64,000 bases of DNA, from NCBI GenBank assembly GCA_000827265.1, contig KN834762.1:808939-872938 (forward strand), written 5' to 3'. Below are positions 34,536 through 46,570 of the stretch, one piece after another. The number at the start of each line of letters is the position of its first letter. Within the stretch, counting starts at the first letter, position 1. The DNA is from Collybiopsis luxurians FD-317 M1 (Eukaryota; Basidiomycota; Agaricomycetes; Agaricales; Omphalotaceae). Both the position numbers and the translations under genes were made by a program. The notes beneath the pieces are model-generated. The model saw nothing but the letters and a program-made list of their open reading frames with translations, had not been told where the DNA came from and did not search any database.

Positions 34536-35268
34536 GGAACCGAATAGTTTCGCTAGTGTAATTCAGTTTGTTGATATTTTCAGCTTTGACCGGCCGAAGA
34601 AAGGTAATGTATGTTAGGGGTTGTTTTTATTGAAATGCATGTGTACGGACTGGAGTGGGTGGTATTTTGGTTTCTTTGCAAGCAGGTTGTGAGAGGGAGC
34701 AGAAGGGCTCGAAGGACAGTGCGGAAGACCCGATGCCAAGGTGAAAGCGCGTATGTCCCTCAATCTGGAATCCTCTGACTTTGGCGCTGTCTCGAAATGG
34801 ATAGAATTTCTTTATCACCCCAAAATGAAATTCTGTATATATTTGTCGGACCATCTTTTTTACATTGGAAGTTTCCGAAAAGAACATCTAGTAAGCTGTG
34901 GCCATGGGAGTGCAGTGGCAGAACGGAGGAAAGAAGAATGTGGTAACCAAATCACCATCATGATGAAGAGGAATGAATCTTCAATGGAACTTGAGCTTGA
35001 GGGAAGAGGAGCTTGAGGGAAGAGGAGCTTGTGCAAAACTAAGAGCCGACCGGGCGGCAACTGGGCGCTCAAAGGTATCCGCGGCGTCAGCGTGATGATG
35101 ACGAAACGGTTTTTCCATTTTGTGACGTCCATTTGGTTGCCCTGAAAAATATTCTTGATAATGATTTCTCCTTCCTTCCCTCACCCACCTCATCTCACCT
35201 CACACCTTTCAACGCAGAAAATCCACCTTTGGTTTGGCTAAATCTGTCCTAGCCTGAGCATTCAAGCG
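34536..35268. other. Intergenic region with a 16-bp short tandem repeat
   Basis: Contains about 2.5 copies of GAGCTTGAGGGAAGAG at 34993-35031. Frames across it are low complexity. Otherwise it is promoter sequence for the transporter gene. Confidence 0.6.
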
Positions 35269-38200
35269 ATGGCGGGAATTGGTCCACCCCAGCGGCAGTC
35301 AGAGCCACAGGCAAATATCTCTCAACAAAATCCTGCCCGCAATTCTCACCCAGTCGCTGACGGAAACAGCGATTTTGACACCCAACTGTCCTCTTCAGGT
35401 CCTGTCAATGGCAATAATCTCTCTACTGAGTCCTATTCTGGTTCTGAATGCAGAGATCCGTTTCAAAACGGCAATCGCTATCAGAAAATGGCTCAAAGTG
35501 GATACAGTGGAGGAGAAGAAATGGAAGGGGAAGGTATATCTGGAGTAGCGGTCGCTTCTGGATCAGCACCAGACACCTCTAGTCCGGCGCTTACCCGGAA
35601 GCCGACAAGAAGGACCTCGAATGCAAGCGGGCGATCCTCAAGTCCCCTCAATTTACACCGAGCAGGGTAAGTTTTTTTTTATTATGCTAGGTTCGTGACA
35701 ACCGCGCGTCGAGCCATTACTGCACTTTGGTGGCTTCTGATGTTCCTTTATTCCACAATTTTTATACCTTTTCCGAGATTGTTGAACGTGCGTAAATCGG
35801 CGGCGAGACACGGCGATGAACAGATGCATCCTATGTATATGTGCCGCGTCAGAAGCGCTGCGCTTTATGGGACTAGGATTTTCTTCCGACCTTGGTGTGG
35901 CAAATACTCATTCAATGGCCTGTCACACACATACTTTCTTTGGTCCGTCAGTCCCCTGACCTACGTTTATTCTTGCCATACGTGATTCCTGGCGAATTTC
36001 TTTTCTACGCGTGTCCATTTACCCATTTCTTCTTTTCAGTACGCTGCCTTTACTCACAATAGCCCGCTTCTCTCGCATCATACGCACATCATATGGCCTC
36101 ATCTATACCGCTTTTCTCTGACATCCATTCACTTCCTCTATAGGTTACTTCAAGCAATGGCTTCGCCATATAGCTACGAAGCAAACGAGGTCCAGAACTC
36201 CCCGCCTCCCACGTTCGCATCTTTAATTTCTCCCTCATTTATGGGCGAAGCAAGTCCAAGTACGACCTCCGGTGCATCCTCGTCTTCTTCAGGCTCTATA
36301 TTTATATCTTCTTCTGCCCAAAATACCCCAGGAGGCACCCCTGCTTCGTTTTCGGACGGTGGAGTGGGCCACGCTCGTCCCCGTGGAACTGCTTCTCGTG
36401 CTGTTACTCATTCTCAAAACACCATACGAGACAGCACGATGGAACTCTCTGGCATGACTATCTCTAGCGTTGTAACGCCAGCGTCATTTCCTTCGACATA
36501 CCACTCCCAGTCACAGTCCGGTTGGATGCCGTCAACACTTACTCCACGTAGCTTTGGAGCTTTCGATTCGACGATTCGGGTGGAACCCAGAAGTTTGAAT
36601 GCGACCGGGGATTCTGGGCAGCACAGTAAACCCGATCCTTCCGCCCTTGATTCCGCCACCGGTGGGGAGGAAGGGAGCGCAGAGGGGAGCCAGGATACAG
36701 GGGGACCATCAGCGTCGGAGACTCCCGCCGGGCAGTTCAAATCAGGCCTTTCACTACTCTTAAATTCATCTTCCCCGCAAGTGACCTCGTCCCTACCTTC
36801 TTCCCGTCTCCCTTCGCAGCCATCCCGTGCATCTTCTCAATCCTCCGTTCGGACGGTAACACCCTCGCCTCCTTCGGATGCGTCTGAGCAGGATTCATCT
36901 CCTGAGGACTGCTCTGGCTCACCTACGCCCACTTCGACCCGAGTAGGCTCTCCGTATCCTTCTGCTCCTATCCTTCCCCATCCTACTTCTCCCAGCCTCA
37001 AGAATCAGACGACATCCGAAGACGGGGTACGTCCGGCGTTTGCTGCGCGAAAGTCAAGAATACGATGGGATCCTGCGCTTGACGCGTCTGCTCCAAACGC
37101 CAATCATTCTCACAACAGTGCAGCAGCTACTTGTGGCGCCAACGAAACCACGAGTTTACTATGTGAATCCTCTTCCGCCCCCTTCTCAACGTCATCTTAT
37201 CATGGGACCGTCCATTCGAGAAAATCGAAGTCAGCCGCTGTTCTCAATTCTGTTAAGATTCAAGCAATCCTCCGTGACACCGCACGAGCATCGCTGTGGG
37301 CTATTCCTGCAGTATTACTAGGATGTCTTCTGAATATTCTGGATGGTGTATCGTATGGGATGATCATATTTCCAACCTCGGCCCCGTTCACAACTCTAGG
37401 ACCGATGGGCGTGTCGATGTTCTTTGTGTCTTGTGTCATCGCGCAACTTTGCTATACATTCGGGGGAAGTGGGTTTGCTGGTGCGAACGGGAGTATGATG
37501 ATCGAGGTCGTGGTGAGTAACTCTGAGCTCGCCCACATCCAGTTAAATTGAATGTTAACTTATTTTCTGTATCACAGCCGTTTTTTCACATTCTAGCAAG
37601 CAGTATTGCTCATGAAATTGGAGAAGATAATGCGGCGGAGGTTATTGCGACCACCATAGTTTCTTATGCTTTGAGCAGTGTGTTAACCGGTAAGTACTCC
37701 TCGGTTTTTCTCTAGAAAATCGGGGTCTATTGCGGAGATGATCATCCCTTCTTTGATCTCAATGGGGAATCGCACGAGTAATTTTGACCAACGTTCTTAA
37801 AACTACCGATGGCGCCCCACAATATCAAAGCGGTGCGCTGAATGATATTGGGAATGGGAATCTTCTGTCGATTCTGATCAAATATTGACAACTGTATTGT
37901 GGTCCAGGTCTTTCATTCCTTCTTCTTGGAGCTCTTAAGCTTGGTGCTCTCATCACTTTCTTCCCGAGACATATCTTGGTGGGATGCATAGGGGGAGTGG
38001 GCGCGTTTCTGATAGAAACGGGGTACGGGTTTTATTGCTTTTCTGAGTCAAAATTTGGCGGGCTAACTTTCGTATCCGTAGACTAACCGTGTCCATGGGG
38101 ATTCCCGACGATGACTTTATCATCGATCTGGAGACCCTTAAGTTGATGTTCTTTGACCCACATAATCTTGCCCTTTGGACTATACCTTTGAGTCTGGCCA

Positions 38201-40815
38201 TTTTATTACGGGTGATCACGAGCAGATGGAGCCATCAGCTCATTTTCCCTGTCTGTGGGTTATTTTTTATTCTTATCTGTCATCTAGTTCTCCGAGATGT
38301 TACAGCGACGCTTATGTTCACTTCCTCAGATTTCGTCATCATTCCTATGCTATTTTATATTATCGTCGCAGCGGCACGACTTAACTTGGACGAATTGCGC
38401 CATGCTGGATGGTTGTTTGACATTCCTGGAGGAGATGACGGGCAGGCTGAAAATTGGTGGAGATTTTACACTTATTTCGGTGAGTCGCTTCTGCGCGGGA
38501 GCTTTCGGAGGCAACTGCGGCTGATCACAATGGAAGATTGGAAGCTCATCCATCTGGGACCTCTTTGGTCGACATTGCCTACCCAATTCGCTCTGTACGT
38601 TGCTCCTAGATGAAAATCATGTTCGGTAATTCTTAGCAACATCTGTCGCAGTCTATTCTTCAACATTCTTCACCCTCCTTTGAACGTCCCTGCTCTGTGT
38701 ACGTCAAATTTGCACGTTGACTTTGACAGACTTCGTTGATTTCTAATGCAGCTGTTTCGTTGGACGAGGATGTGGACACTAACCGAGAGCTCGTGGCCCA
38801 TGGATACTCGAACATCATGGCAGGTGCATTTGGGACGGTGTATGATTTTCTCTCTTTCTGTTCGCAGTTGTGGACGTTGATTTCTTCATCAGGCCCAATT
38901 ATCTCGTATATGTGAACACATTGTTGTTCGTATTCTCCGAAGCGCTCCGTCAGACTTCCTCGATTAATTGATGGATTCATAGGTTTTATCGAGTCGGCGG
39001 TGGTACACGCATAGCTGGCTTCCTACTTGCTGTTGCCACTGCCGTCCTGCTACTTGTGGGAACTGGCCCAATTGCTTATATTCGTGAGTTTTGTTGAGTT
39101 TTTCTTTGATTTTTCTTGCAATACTGATGGGGTTTTCTTGATACAGCCGTTCCCGTTGTTGGTGCTCTGATCTTTGTTTTGGGAATCGATCTCGTTAAGG
39201 AAGCGCTATGGGATACACGGCATCGCGTCAGCAGGTATGTCATGATTGTCATTGTATGATTGTGTCGAAATGTCCATTAAAGCGGCTGCCATTTAGAACG
39301 GAATATATTACGATATTTAGTATCATCGTCGCGATGACGGTTTGGGACTTTGTCATTGTAAGTAGAATCTGTCAGTGGCCCTAGCATTGGTGTTTACGTC
39401 AACTTGAAGGGAGTGCTCTTTGGCATAGTGGTCTCGTGCTTCTTCTTCGTCGTTCAGAACTCTCAGAGACGCAGCATTCGAGCATTCCATACGGGAGAAA
39501 CGGCAATGTCAACTGTTCGGCGTCCCAGTGCCCAACGCGCGTACCTAAAGGAAGTCTCGAAGCAAACCACCGTCCTTAGGCTACAAGGTCAGTGAAATGT
39601 TACAATATCTTGAACACTAATGGCAACTATTTAGGGTTCCTTTTCTTCGGCACAATCACATACGTCGAGGAGGCCATTCGCAACATCATCGACGCGCCTT
39701 CGTGGCAAAGGAATCCTGTTCGCTTTCTGGTTGTTGACCTGACCTTGGTTGCCGGCGTTGACATGTCGGCGGCTGAAGCGTTTGTACGCATTCAACGCTT
39801 CCTCGCAGCGAAATATGTGACCTTGGTGTTTTGCGGATTTGAAGTTGATTCTGCGGTGGGCAAAGCTCTGGAGAGTGTCGGGGTCATGGGAGCTCATGGT
39901 GTAGAACTGTTTTCCACTTTTAACGATGCTATGGAATGTAAGCATTCCCTAAAATCCTGTGTGGTAGTATGCTTACAATTTCACTTACAGGGACAGAAAA
40001 CGCATATCTGAAAGCCTTTTTCAGATTTCAAAAATCAGAAATGAAGATCCCGTTTGGTAAGTTCTCTGTTATTCTATTTATGTATCGGTTGGCTGACTGA
40101 ATGTAAGTGCTCCCGGGTCGCCAAGACGTAGATGTGATTTCATCGTACCAATCCTCTCCGGCTAAAGGCTCTCCACGACGTTCGATGCTCCTCGATGTTG
40201 GGGCTCGGACCATCGCGAATGGTAAGCCGTTCTCGCCCTTAAATACTTTCGCTTCTAATGCATTCTGCCAAGCAGATACAAGTCTGCCGTCTCTACGTGA
40301 TGATACCAATGCAGAACCTTTGGCAACCCTTGTCCGCGCTTTCTCATCGTTTGGAGACATCGACTACAATCATTTTCGATTAATCGTTCCGTATCTTCAT
40401 CGAATGTCGGTACCGAGAGACTATGTGCTGTGGCGCCAGGGAGATATGTCCGACGGCCTATATCTCATCGAGTCTGGTGTCTTACGTGCTACTTACCAAT
40501 TCGCGGAATACACTCAAAGCATAGAAGAGTCTATGGTGCCGGGGACTTTGGCTGGAGAGCTTTCGGCGTTATCAAGTCTTCCTCGGAATGCTACAGTTAT
40601 CACTGAGCGGCCAGCTGTGCTATGGAAACTTAGCATTGAAAAGATGCGGCGTCTAGAGGTGGAGGAGCCCACGGTAGCAAGAGCGTTCACTCATATGGTT
40701 CTGAAATGTGAGCAAATCTTCGGTTTTGAGTCCTCGATAACATGTTCTGACTGCTCAATTAGCTTGTAAAATTGACTATGATACCTTGCTCGCTGCTTTG
40801 GCTACCAGACAGTAG
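35269..40815 (+). CDS. SulP-family transporter with STAS and cNMP-binding-like domains (Vsb1-like)
   Basis: About 1355 aa, 17 exons: 35269-35666, 36144-37512, 37578-37689, 37908-38022, 38082-38479, 38537-38594, 38652-38698, 38752-38839, 38893-38925, 38983-39083, 39147-39234, 39297-39357, 39410-39587, 39635-39937, 39991-40056, 40108-40707, 40763-40815. A long Ser/Pro-rich tail (about 500 aa) precedes the membrane domain ([55 protein letters not shown]). Then comes a STAS domain ([20 protein letters not shown]) and a CAP-like domain ([37 protein letters not shown]). This order matches fungal vacuolar Vsb1/YGR125W-type proteins, linked in yeast to vacuolar basic amino-acid storage. It ends [15 protein letters not shown] as in the family. 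Intron 1 is unusually long (477 nt). Confidence 0.9.
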
Positions 40816-41112
40816 CTTATTCAACGGAACGGAGCGATTTGTATGCGGATACATATATAAAAACATAAATGGAAGATTAGCACTGGTTACGAGAGCTTCT
40901 TATCATATTCACTCCGTCTTTCCGTTCCGGATTTTACGCTGCGATCCGTCACTCTATAGGTTTGTCCCTGTGTGAGGTCATTCAGGCGCCTTCCAAATGA
41001 TGAAGCCTGAAGGCGCTTCCTGAACTCAGAAATAAAAGCTGTACAGTCGCGTCCTTTGTCTTTTCTACCTCGTTGCTCTTTCCCCCCCTCGTTCGCCCAC
41101 CTCAGAGAAAAA

Positions 41113-41985
41113 ATGTCCCGCCGCCCTGACAGACCCAGACCCCACGCTTCAGCTGATGGAGACTATGCATTCCCAGAGTCTTCTGCCCCCAAAGCTCCCT
41201 TTCCCCAGAGAGTGGAGTATTCTGGGGCGTTCTTCTCTGGTGCTCACAGGTTCAACATCAATGGCGGGGTTTTCAACGATAACAACGGGGATATGTATGA
41301 GAGACATGCTCATGATCATTCACATAGAAGCAACATCGGCAACACTCTTAACAATGATTACTCCGATTCTTCGAAGTCGGCGAACAATTATAATGGTGGC
41401 AATAGTACGTTCTGCACGTAATCCTTCGTCAAAGATACTTTGCTGAGCTGGAATGATTAGCTGAAGATCAGTCGTTTGATTACGCTGAATTTCATGCATA
41501 TGGTCGGCGCCGTGGTTGTGAGTCCATCCTTCGCTTCTGGCCTATGAGCCCGAGTCCGATATCTTCCGCTTGTAGATGGCAATACAGACAGTCGTGGTCG
41601 AAGGAACCCAAATGCATACCAAGCCCAGCGTGCCCCTCCTGCTGACCCTATTCCTCACCCTCGGCAGCAGGACTGGGAATATCTTGATGGTACCTTTGCG
41701 TCAGGCTCTTCAGTTCCTATTCCCAATCCTTTTGGGACGAGGACTGAGGATAGTTACCCTGATCACACTTTTGACTCTGTTTATGGCTTCCAGCGGTCCG
41801 CGACCGCGCCCGGTACTCAAGCTCGGTATGATCAGCGAGAGCTGAGAAGCCAAACACAATTCTCGCAGCCATCCTCGGCTGATTGGCATACGCCATACTA
41901 TACAGAAGAGCCTGCCCCCATGGACCAGCATGCCCCGCCTACCCAGTTCAAATCGAATAATCCCTTTGCACGATTCACGAAATGA
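41113..41985 (+). CDS. Disordered protein with NINGGxFND motif, unknown function
   Basis: About 252 aa, exons 41113-41404, 41461-41517, 41576-41985. The N-terminal part has FFSGAHRFNINGGVFNDNNG, a short beta-like motif (F.INGG.F...GD) found near the N-terminus of many Agaricomycete proteins, including NACHT-type ones. Here no NTPase domain follows. Instead the rest is Asn/Ser/Gln/Pro-rich and probably disordered (DHSHRSNIGNTLNNDYSDSS, QFSQPSSADWHTPYYTEEP). The frame across two introns is supported by consensus sites (GTACGT..TTAG, GTGAGT..GTAG). It could be a truncated relative of such a receptor or a standalone scaffold. No enzyme motif is seen. Confidence 0.7.
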
Positions 41986-42624
41986 ATCCTGGGTACAGAT
42001 TGTATCAGCAGCTCATGAATCTTATGACCCCTTATGCCCTCCGAAATGTTCCGAGTTAACAAAAAAAGAACACGCTGTGGACTTCGCTATATATCTATAC
42101 TTTCGTTTATGTATGTGCTGCTTTTTTCGTCTTCTCTCTCTGTTGTGTCAACTGCATCATGGTGCTGGCCATCGTGCGGGATGCAATTGTGTTTTGATGT
42201 CCTACATGAAATAGTTATGTGCTTTGCTATGGAAGAACTGTCCTTATGTACCGCGTATTATGATGTATATCTAGTACTTATCTACCTTTGTATTATAGAT
42301 TTAGATTTTATGCACAGGCTTTGTATTATTCGGTCCTTCCCAAGGCGCGCACAAGAATGATTAATGCTCTCCCCAAGTATTCAATTTCCAAAGCAAATGT
42401 AATATATGCAGCTCCTGCAGGATCCTCCGTGTGGAAATTGGATGGACCAAGGGGGCTCAAGAAAAAAAAAATACACCGGGGGTCGATTTTTTTTTTTTCT
42501 CAAGCCGTCGGGGGACTAACTACTATGTAAGCAATTCCCACAACCCATATATGGCATATCGCGATTAGATTAGACTCTAGAAATGATATTGACGTGCGGT
42601 ACTACTGCTACAAGCATCGCAGGT
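41986..42624. other. Intergenic region with opposed A and T tracts
   Basis: At about 42460-42500 an A10-11 run and a T13 run face each other, separated by about 20 nt of GC-rich sequence, and could fold as a hairpin. No gene is visible. The rest is AT-rich 3' flank. Confidence 0.5.
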
Positions 42625-43075
42625 CTACGTCTTTGTAAAGAAATGGATCCCAACACACTCCATATGGTACTGTAGTCAATAGAATCAAATTTGAGCTAAA
42701 AAATGGTAACGAACACTCACCCAGACAGTCTCACAACCATTCCTTCGGCATTGCCAAATCGCCATTTTCTCATATCGCTCATCCTCTGCAACCACCTGGT
42801 CACACAGGCATTTGGAAAGCTCTATCATATCTATATTGTATTTCCATTTGCGACCTGAGCGCCGAGATGTAGACTCATCAATCGGGGGTGTTGGTTGATG
42901 TTGGGTTGCTATGAGTGAATGAATTATGGAGCATCCGATGCTGCTATAGAACTCTTCAGCTCCAACCAATTAACATGTACAATGATGTACTTACCAGCAT
43001 CGGAGTTCCCATTGATAGCATCGTCAGAGTCTATTCCGAATATATCTTGCTCGAACACATACTCTGCAGGAGTTA
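42625..43075 (-). pseudogene. PHD-like zinc-finger gene fragment, 5'-truncated
   Basis: Three minus-strand exon pieces (about 42995-43073, 42721-42908, 42625-42669) join in frame to give EYVFEQDIFGIDSDDAINGN, then RRSGRKWKYNIDMIELSKCL, CDQVVAEDERYEK, CRRNGCETVW-YHMECVGIHF and a stop. The C..C..C....C...W.H..C pattern is a PHD-like finger typical of genes linked to mobile elements in mushroom genomes. No start codon is found and the usual continuation after the finger is missing. I read it as a relic, though expression cannot be excluded. Confidence 0.55.
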
Positions 43076-44101
43076 GTGTCAAAAAGTAAAAAAAAGAAAC
43101 CCTACATCTAGCTACATTCGAACTATGTTTTTAGACGTACAAACTGGCTTCTTTGTGAGTGACGTCGCTAGCCATATCTAGTGATCGGCTCTTCGGCTCT
43201 TCGGGTCCAATAGGTCCGTTTCGGCAAGGCAACGGCAAGGTTTTCCCGCCTGACGGCGGGACTAACCCAGCGCTGTACGGGCGCTTAAATTCTTGAGCCA
43301 CCTTGGGATGGACTAATCTAGCGGACCGGCAACGGACCGATATCCGTCTTCTAGCAGGGCTCCATCCTCGCGTTGGGCTATTGCTTTTGATTATCATGCT
43401 CGGATTTCAGGGACCCTGCGCTACCTTCTCACCTAGCGCCACTGCGAAGACGGGCTGACAGGCGGATGGTTACTGTGCGCGACGCTGATTCAACCTCTCA
43501 ATCCGTCATCGAAGTCAATAATCACCTTCCCCATTACTCAACATTTCATTCAGTATTGCGTTGAGGTATGTCGATTGCCGCTCTCTGGGTTATTACATTC
43601 ACGGGCAACTATCTTTGATATTCAGTTCAGTAGGGTATTCACGGGCTGTCGACAGGCCGCTCTGCGACAGATACGCTTCCAATGCACTTGTTCGTGTCCG
43701 TTGCATCATTTTAACCTCTGTGCTTCTCCCGAAGGTGTGACCTTGAGAGTGTATTCTTACGGGCCCTATAAGGTGGACTTCGATGGAGCTGGGGCTATGC
43801 ATGATGGATCGTCGACTTCTCTCGTTCTGTAAATAGGCGATTTTCCACCGTTTCCAGCGACATGAACTTCAAGCGTCAAGATGAGCAGATCCGGGCATTT
43901 AGAGACTATTTTTGCATCTGATCTACCCCACGCCAGGACTTAAATCCGGATCATATCATTTTCCAGCTCGACCTGCTCAACAGCTTTTACTATTGTCTCT
44001 CGTACACGCCCTGATGAGTGGCTTAAACTGTGGTTTGTGTCTCAAATAGAAGACTTTTAAGCGAACACGATCTTCAAAATTAAGTGTCGCTCACATAGAA
44101 A
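43076..44101. other. Intergenic region upstream of membrane-protein copy 1
   Basis: Positions from about 43790 resemble 46255 onward (TGATGGATCGTCG...CGTTCTG), so the promoter was duplicated with the gene. A GC-rich palindrome-rich patch lies at 43180-43400 (for example CGCCTGACGGCGGG). No gene is recognised. Confidence 0.5.
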
Positions 44102-45598
44102 ATGTCCTCCCCTTCTATCCATCTTCTTCCCCCACTTATTCTGGTCATGGTATGTACAGTTAGTACCTTTCGAACATTCACGACTGCTCAGTTCTCCGAC
44201 TACGGTTCAGGTCGAATGCATACTTTATGGTTAGTAAGTCCATTATACTAGCATATACTTGTTGACCTTAGCCCTTGCCGTCTTCAGGCATCTATATTGT
44301 GCTTTTCGGGCTTGCAGTATGGATTCTCCCGCGCAAATTCGATGCACCCGCCGTTAAAAAGTTCATCTTTCCCGCTATTATAATTCTATTTGTCTTTGCT
44401 ACCATCAGCCTGGTCATCGATCTTGTGCGCGAAGTATATGTCACATTGTCTGTTAATCCCCCATCGTGGGCTTTAATGACCGGAACGTAAGAATCATAAT
44501 CTGAACCGGCAAATTCTTGTTAATGAACAGTCTGTGTAGGTGTATCGCCGAGATCATATTCGCTACTTCAGAGTATGTCTGTAAAGTTGACTTTAGATCG
44601 AAAGCTAACCAAGCTACTGTGAAGCATATTGGGCGATATGGTCCTAGTAAGATCGCCTCGCTCTTTGTCAATAGTCCAGCCTGACTTGGTGTAGCTGTAC
44701 CGTGTATATGCCGTTTGGGGATCTCGAAAGAAGGTTCTCCTCCCATTACTGCCAATCTTACTAGTCGCCAAAGGCATGTTTTTGAGTTTATCTCTGCTAA
44801 ATCTTTATTATAGTAAAACTCTTGGCTTACTACCTCTACCTTCAGTGTTTGATATCATTGTGGTCGCCACGACCATTCGGGATACTGTTGAACCGGGTAA
44901 ACCATTCAACTCCCTCACCAAGATGTCTCCAACTTTTACACTGATTTTCTCGATTGTCAATGCATTTGCGAACGTTCTAATGACTCTGCTGATTGGTGCG
45001 GTTTAGTCTGTCTGTGTTAGCTCGTATCATTCGGTTCTGATTCGTTGAATATAGCTGGTCGAATATGGTGGATTTCCAGAACGGTTCAGGTCTCGTGCGC
45101 TTTGCAGCAGCGCTGGTATCATAAACTCATTGCTATTATGTGGGTTGATTTCTGAAGTTCCGATTTGGCGCTAATGACTCCGGCTCGTCAACCTGCAGTA
45201 TGGAATCCGGAGTCATTTATCCAGTATGCCTAGTAGCGATATCACCGCTTTTGTTTTTGTCGGTGATACCAGATGCGAACCCCACCACCTTGGCTGTCAT
45301 AACAATGGTAAGTTTATTTTTCATGCTTAGGGACATCAAAAATGGAATTTTTTTCGATTGGCAGGGCATCGCGCCCACTTTGATTGCAGTACGCATTGGC
45401 TCTGGAAGCGCATACGAAAATCAAACGCTGCATACACTGAGGCAATCTGAAGCCGTATTATCGTCTTATTTTTCTAGAAGCGAGGCCAGCTATGTTTTCA
45501 ACGATGGACTGGTATCATCGAGGCATGTTGTAAAGGAATCTGGTTCAAGCTCGATTAGATATGTTCGAGAGGACTTAGGGGACAATATTGAAGTTTAG
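44102..45598 (+). CDS. Multi-pass membrane protein of unknown function, copy 1
   Basis: About 325 aa, ten exons: 44102-44149, 44211-44229, 44288-44486, 44540-44572, 44625-44646, 44695-44773, 44846-44995, 45055-45139, 45199-45307, 45365-45598. Six to seven hydrophobic segments are visible, for example IVLFGLAVWIL, FIFPAIIILFVFATISLVID, LPLLPILLVAKVFDIIVV, FTLIFSIVNAFANVLMTLLI and CLVAISPLLFLS. LYRVYAVWGSRK between segments and a soluble tail (GSGSAYENQTLHTLRQSEAV) match a large basidiomycete-specific integral-membrane family with no assigned role; overall topology recalls seven-helix receptors, but that is only a guess. Intron 6 uses a GC donor (GCATGT), also in the paralogue. Very small exons (19 and 22 nt) are conserved. 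Confidence 0.82.
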
Positions 45599-46570
45599 AG
45601 ACATTTATTGACTATTGACTTTTCGGATACTGCATGAGTACTCTTACAGCATAATCAGTATTGTACATACATATAGCTTTACCTTTACAGGACAATCGCA
45701 TGTGGACTATTTGTATTAAATTTTATTGGACTATTTTGCGGCCCGTGATGGTGGGCCAGTTTAAGCTGAGCTTGCCGACTAGCCATGATTAATCAAGATA
45801 TATCGGCATTCACAGGCCGTTTGAAGCCGGGTCAGCCGATTTAATTTTCATGCTGTGCGTAGATTCAGAAGCTCTGATGAGCATACATGGCACCAACTCC
45901 TCAAAATACAGCGTGTCTCCAATTGAATGTCTGTTCGGATGTGCATAAAAATTCACATCCTTCGACGGGGAAATGATAACTTGATGTAAGAATGCTCTAT
46001 GAAAGTATCAATTAATAGCCAAAACATATTAAATGAATCAGTCTAATCATTGTCGGCTGAGAAAATATCAACTGGTGTTCAGTTATTAGCTGTTGTGTGG
46101 GACGAATCCTGGCGAAACAGCGTACAGGCGCATTAGCACAGGTAGATTTGCTGTATGGGTTCACCTTCGATTTGAACAGGTGACCAAACCAGTTGAGTTT
46201 TCTTAGATAGTTGATGAGAGTACAAGCCTCAAAAAGTTACAGTAGTATCGTAAGGCGATGCGTGATGGATCGTCGGAGCTCCTTCGTTCTGCAATAAAGT
46301 TGTTCTCAGCAACATGGACACCAATACGCCGATCAGGGCCAGCCAACAAAAAGTCGCATGTGATCGCCCCTTCTGGACTTCATTTCGTTGTATAATGCGA
46401 TTTGCTCGACAGCTTTTAATATTATCTCCGTTACACGCTCCGTCAAACAACGTAAACTGTGGTGTGTGCCTGGTAAAAACAACTCTTAAGCCAGCACAAA
46501 TACCCCCGTGTCGCAAATTTCAACTTAAAGGTCAAGTATCGTTCACACTACTGCAGGTCAAGTTCAAAAA
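45599..46570. other. Spacer between the two membrane-protein genes
   Basis: No gene was recognised. From about 46255 it repeats the upstream region of copy 1, with an added about 0.5 kb of unrelated AT-rich sequence before that. Confidence 0.5.

Noticed and set aside
35695..35985. 96-codon ORF inside the long first intron of the transporter
   Set aside because: No domain, no splice sites that would include it in frame, and low protein-like quality; the direct join 35666-36144 is in frame.
42460..42500. Opposed A and T tracts as a transposon end or poly-A insertion
   Set aside because: No target duplication or adjacent retroelement ORF; more likely simple low-complexity sequence.
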